From: Mycobacterium conspicuum
GTDB lineage: Bacteria; Actinomycetota; Actinomycetes; Mycobacteriales; Mycobacteriaceae
Assembly (NCBI RefSeq): GCF_010730195.1
Contig: NZ_AP022613.1
Coordinates: 2,728,001-2,792,000 of the forward strand
Direction of reading: 5' to 3'
DNA: 64,000 nt
In this document: piece by piece, positions 63,099 to 64,000 of the stretch
How the letters are laid out: each line of letters opens with the position of its first letter
Position numbering within the stretch: the first letter of the stretch is position 1
Position numbers and translations under genes: made by a program
Notes under the pieces: generated by a model
What the model was told of the DNA's origin: nothing
Seen by the model: the letters and a program-made list of their open reading frames with translations, nothing else
Databases searched by the model: none

Positions 63099-63932
63099 AT
63101 GGAACGGCGCGTCCTCGAAGCGGTCATCTATGAGCGCGAACCACCGATAGCACGGATCATCCTCAATCGGGTGGACAAGGCCAACACCAAGGATGCGGTG
63201 CTGGTCACCGAGGTCGACGATTGCCTGCACGAGGCGGACCGCGACAAGGAGATCAAGGTCGTCATCCTCAAGGCCAACGGCAAGGGCTTCTGCGGCGGGC
63301 ACGTCGCCCGCTGGGGGCCGGATGAAAACCCCTATCCCGATTTCGGTGACACGTTCGAGGACCTGTACAAGGGGACCGCCGACCTGTTCCTGTGGCCGAC
63401 GCTATATCTGTGGGAGTTTCCCAAGCCGACGATCTCCCAGATCCACGGCTACTGCATGGGAGGCGGGATCTATCTCGGCCTGCTGACGGACTTCTGCGTG
63501 GCGTCCGAGGACGCGTATTTCCAGATGCCGCTTGCCCAAAGCCTCGGCGAGCCGGGCGGGCACACCATGATCGAGCCCTGGCTGCTGATGAATTGGCATC
63601 GCACTATGGACTGGCTGTTGTTGGCGCCGACGCTGTCCGCGCAGCAGGCACTCGAGTGGGGCCTGCTCAACAGGGTGGTGGCGCGCGAAGACCTGGAGGA
63701 CACCGTCGAGGAGATGGCGCGCAAGATCGCGCAGATCCCGCTGACCACGCTGATGGCCGTGAAAAGCAACGTGAAGCGTGCCTGGGAACTGATGGGGATG
63801 CGGGTGCATCTGCAGGTCAGCCATATCTTGACCAACATGGTCGGCGCCGCGTCCGATGTTCAGGCGCGGCGGGAGGAGCTCAAGCAGTCGGGCCTGAAAC
63901 CGCGCGAATTCGTCGAGGGCGAGCGGGATTAG
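63099..63932 (+). CDS. Enoyl-CoA hydratase/isomerase-family (crotonase) protein
   Basis: This 277-residue crotonase has VVILKANGKGFCGGHVA (first oxyanion region) and GYCMGGGIYLGLLTDFCVASEDAYFQMPLAQSLGEPGG (second). As in the protein at 21180-22148, the usual catalytic Glu of the PExxxG segment is not at its normal place, so classic hydratase activity is uncertain. It follows an acyl-CoA dehydrogenase by 31 bp, which fits use of its enoyl-CoA product. Its stop overlaps the end of the next, convergent gene by 4 bp. Confidence 0.88.
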   Translation: MERRVLEAVIYEREPPIARIILNRVDKANTKDAVLVTEVDDCLHEADRDKEIKVVILKANGKGFCGGHVARWGPDENPYPDFGDTFEDLYKGTADLFLWPTLYLWEFPKPTISQIHGYCMGGGIYLGLLTDFCVASEDAYFQMPLAQSLGEPGGHTMIEPWLLMNWHRTMDWLLLAPTLSAQQALEWGLLNRVVAREDLEDTVEEMARKIAQIPLTTLMAVKSNVKRAWELMGMRVHLQVSHILTNMVGAASDVQARREELKQSGLKPREFVEGERD

Positions 63933-64000
63933 CGGCCGCCGGCGTGCCGGGCGGCGACGTAGCCGAACACCATCGTGTAAGCGATGCTGCCGCCCGCGCC
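63929..64000 (-). CDS. C-terminal end of an FAD-dependent dehydrogenase (partial)
   Basis: Only the last 23 codons lie in the window, reading GAGGSIAYTMVFGYVAARHAGGR and then stop. The GGSIAYTMVFGYVAA pattern is typical of the C-terminal FAD-binding segment of fumarate reductase/3-ketosteroid dehydrogenase-like flavoproteins, where it precedes the last helix. The gene continues past position 64000. Given the short length, the call is tentative. Confidence 0.5.
   Translation of the reverse strand, partial: GAGGSIAYTMVFGYVAARHAGGR

Overview
The window looks like a chromosome segment of a slow-growing, GC-rich Mycobacterium. The diagnostic genes are a PE-domain hydrolase with a YxxxD type VII secretion motif (8978-10261), a PPE protein (45705-46568), a Tat-exported mycobacterial phospholipase C (16479-18026), a cutinase-like esterase, three cytochromes P450, and many acyl-CoA, SDR and TetR genes. 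No tRNA, rRNA, CRISPR array, insertion sequence or phage gene was seen. The content is lipid, steroid or xenobiotic metabolism of the accessory type; species was not determined.

Region 1 (1-9 kb): a minus-strand operon encodes two MaoC-type hydratases, an SDR, an acyl-CoA dehydrogenase, a TetR with two DNA-binding domains and a DMT-type exporter. It is divergent from an AMP-dependent acyl-CoA synthetase, a frameshifted class II aldolase and an amidohydrolase. Together these are beta-oxidation steps without a thiolase. Region 2 (9-18 kb): PE hydrolase, O-methyltransferase, Pseudomonas-type arylsulfatase, MFS exporter, Gfo/Idh oxidoreductase, and phospholipase C coupled to a sugar-phosphate isomerase-like protein.

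Region 3 (18-29 kb): a TetR gene precedes a six-gene operon (P450, mycofactocin-type SDR, crotonase, tandem CaiB CoA-transferase, SDR, phosphotransferase) that ends at a strong hairpin. Next come a divergent TetR / FAD-dehydrogenase pair. Matching CTCTA-N6-TAGAG palindromes lie before the TetR gene, before the P450 operon and before a distant SDR at 39.8 kb, suggesting one small regulon.

Region 4 (29-39 kb) is the most unusual part: seven minus-strand genes with almost no spacing, encoding TetR, P450, SDR, carboxylic acid reductase, amidohydrolase, an intact M24-fold enzyme and a second M24-fold protein that has lost all five metal ligands. An AT-rich palindrome lies before the TetR gene.

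Region 5 (39-50 kb): SDRs, a DUF4344-type metallopeptidase lipoprotein, a second lipoprotein, an FAD monooxygenase, a DUF4389-type membrane protein, a methyltransferase, a PPE protein and a MacB/FtsX-type ABC exporter. Two copies of a 60-bp palindromic intergenic repeat occur at 38968 and 43107. Region 6 (50-64 kb): cutinase, P450 with its ferredoxin, a double YbjQ-domain protein, small envelope proteins, an acyl-CoA synthetase between two TetR genes, a large LuxR-type ATPase regulator, and an acyl-CoA dehydrogenase / crotonase pair. The window ends inside a minus-strand gene that looks like an FAD dehydrogenase.
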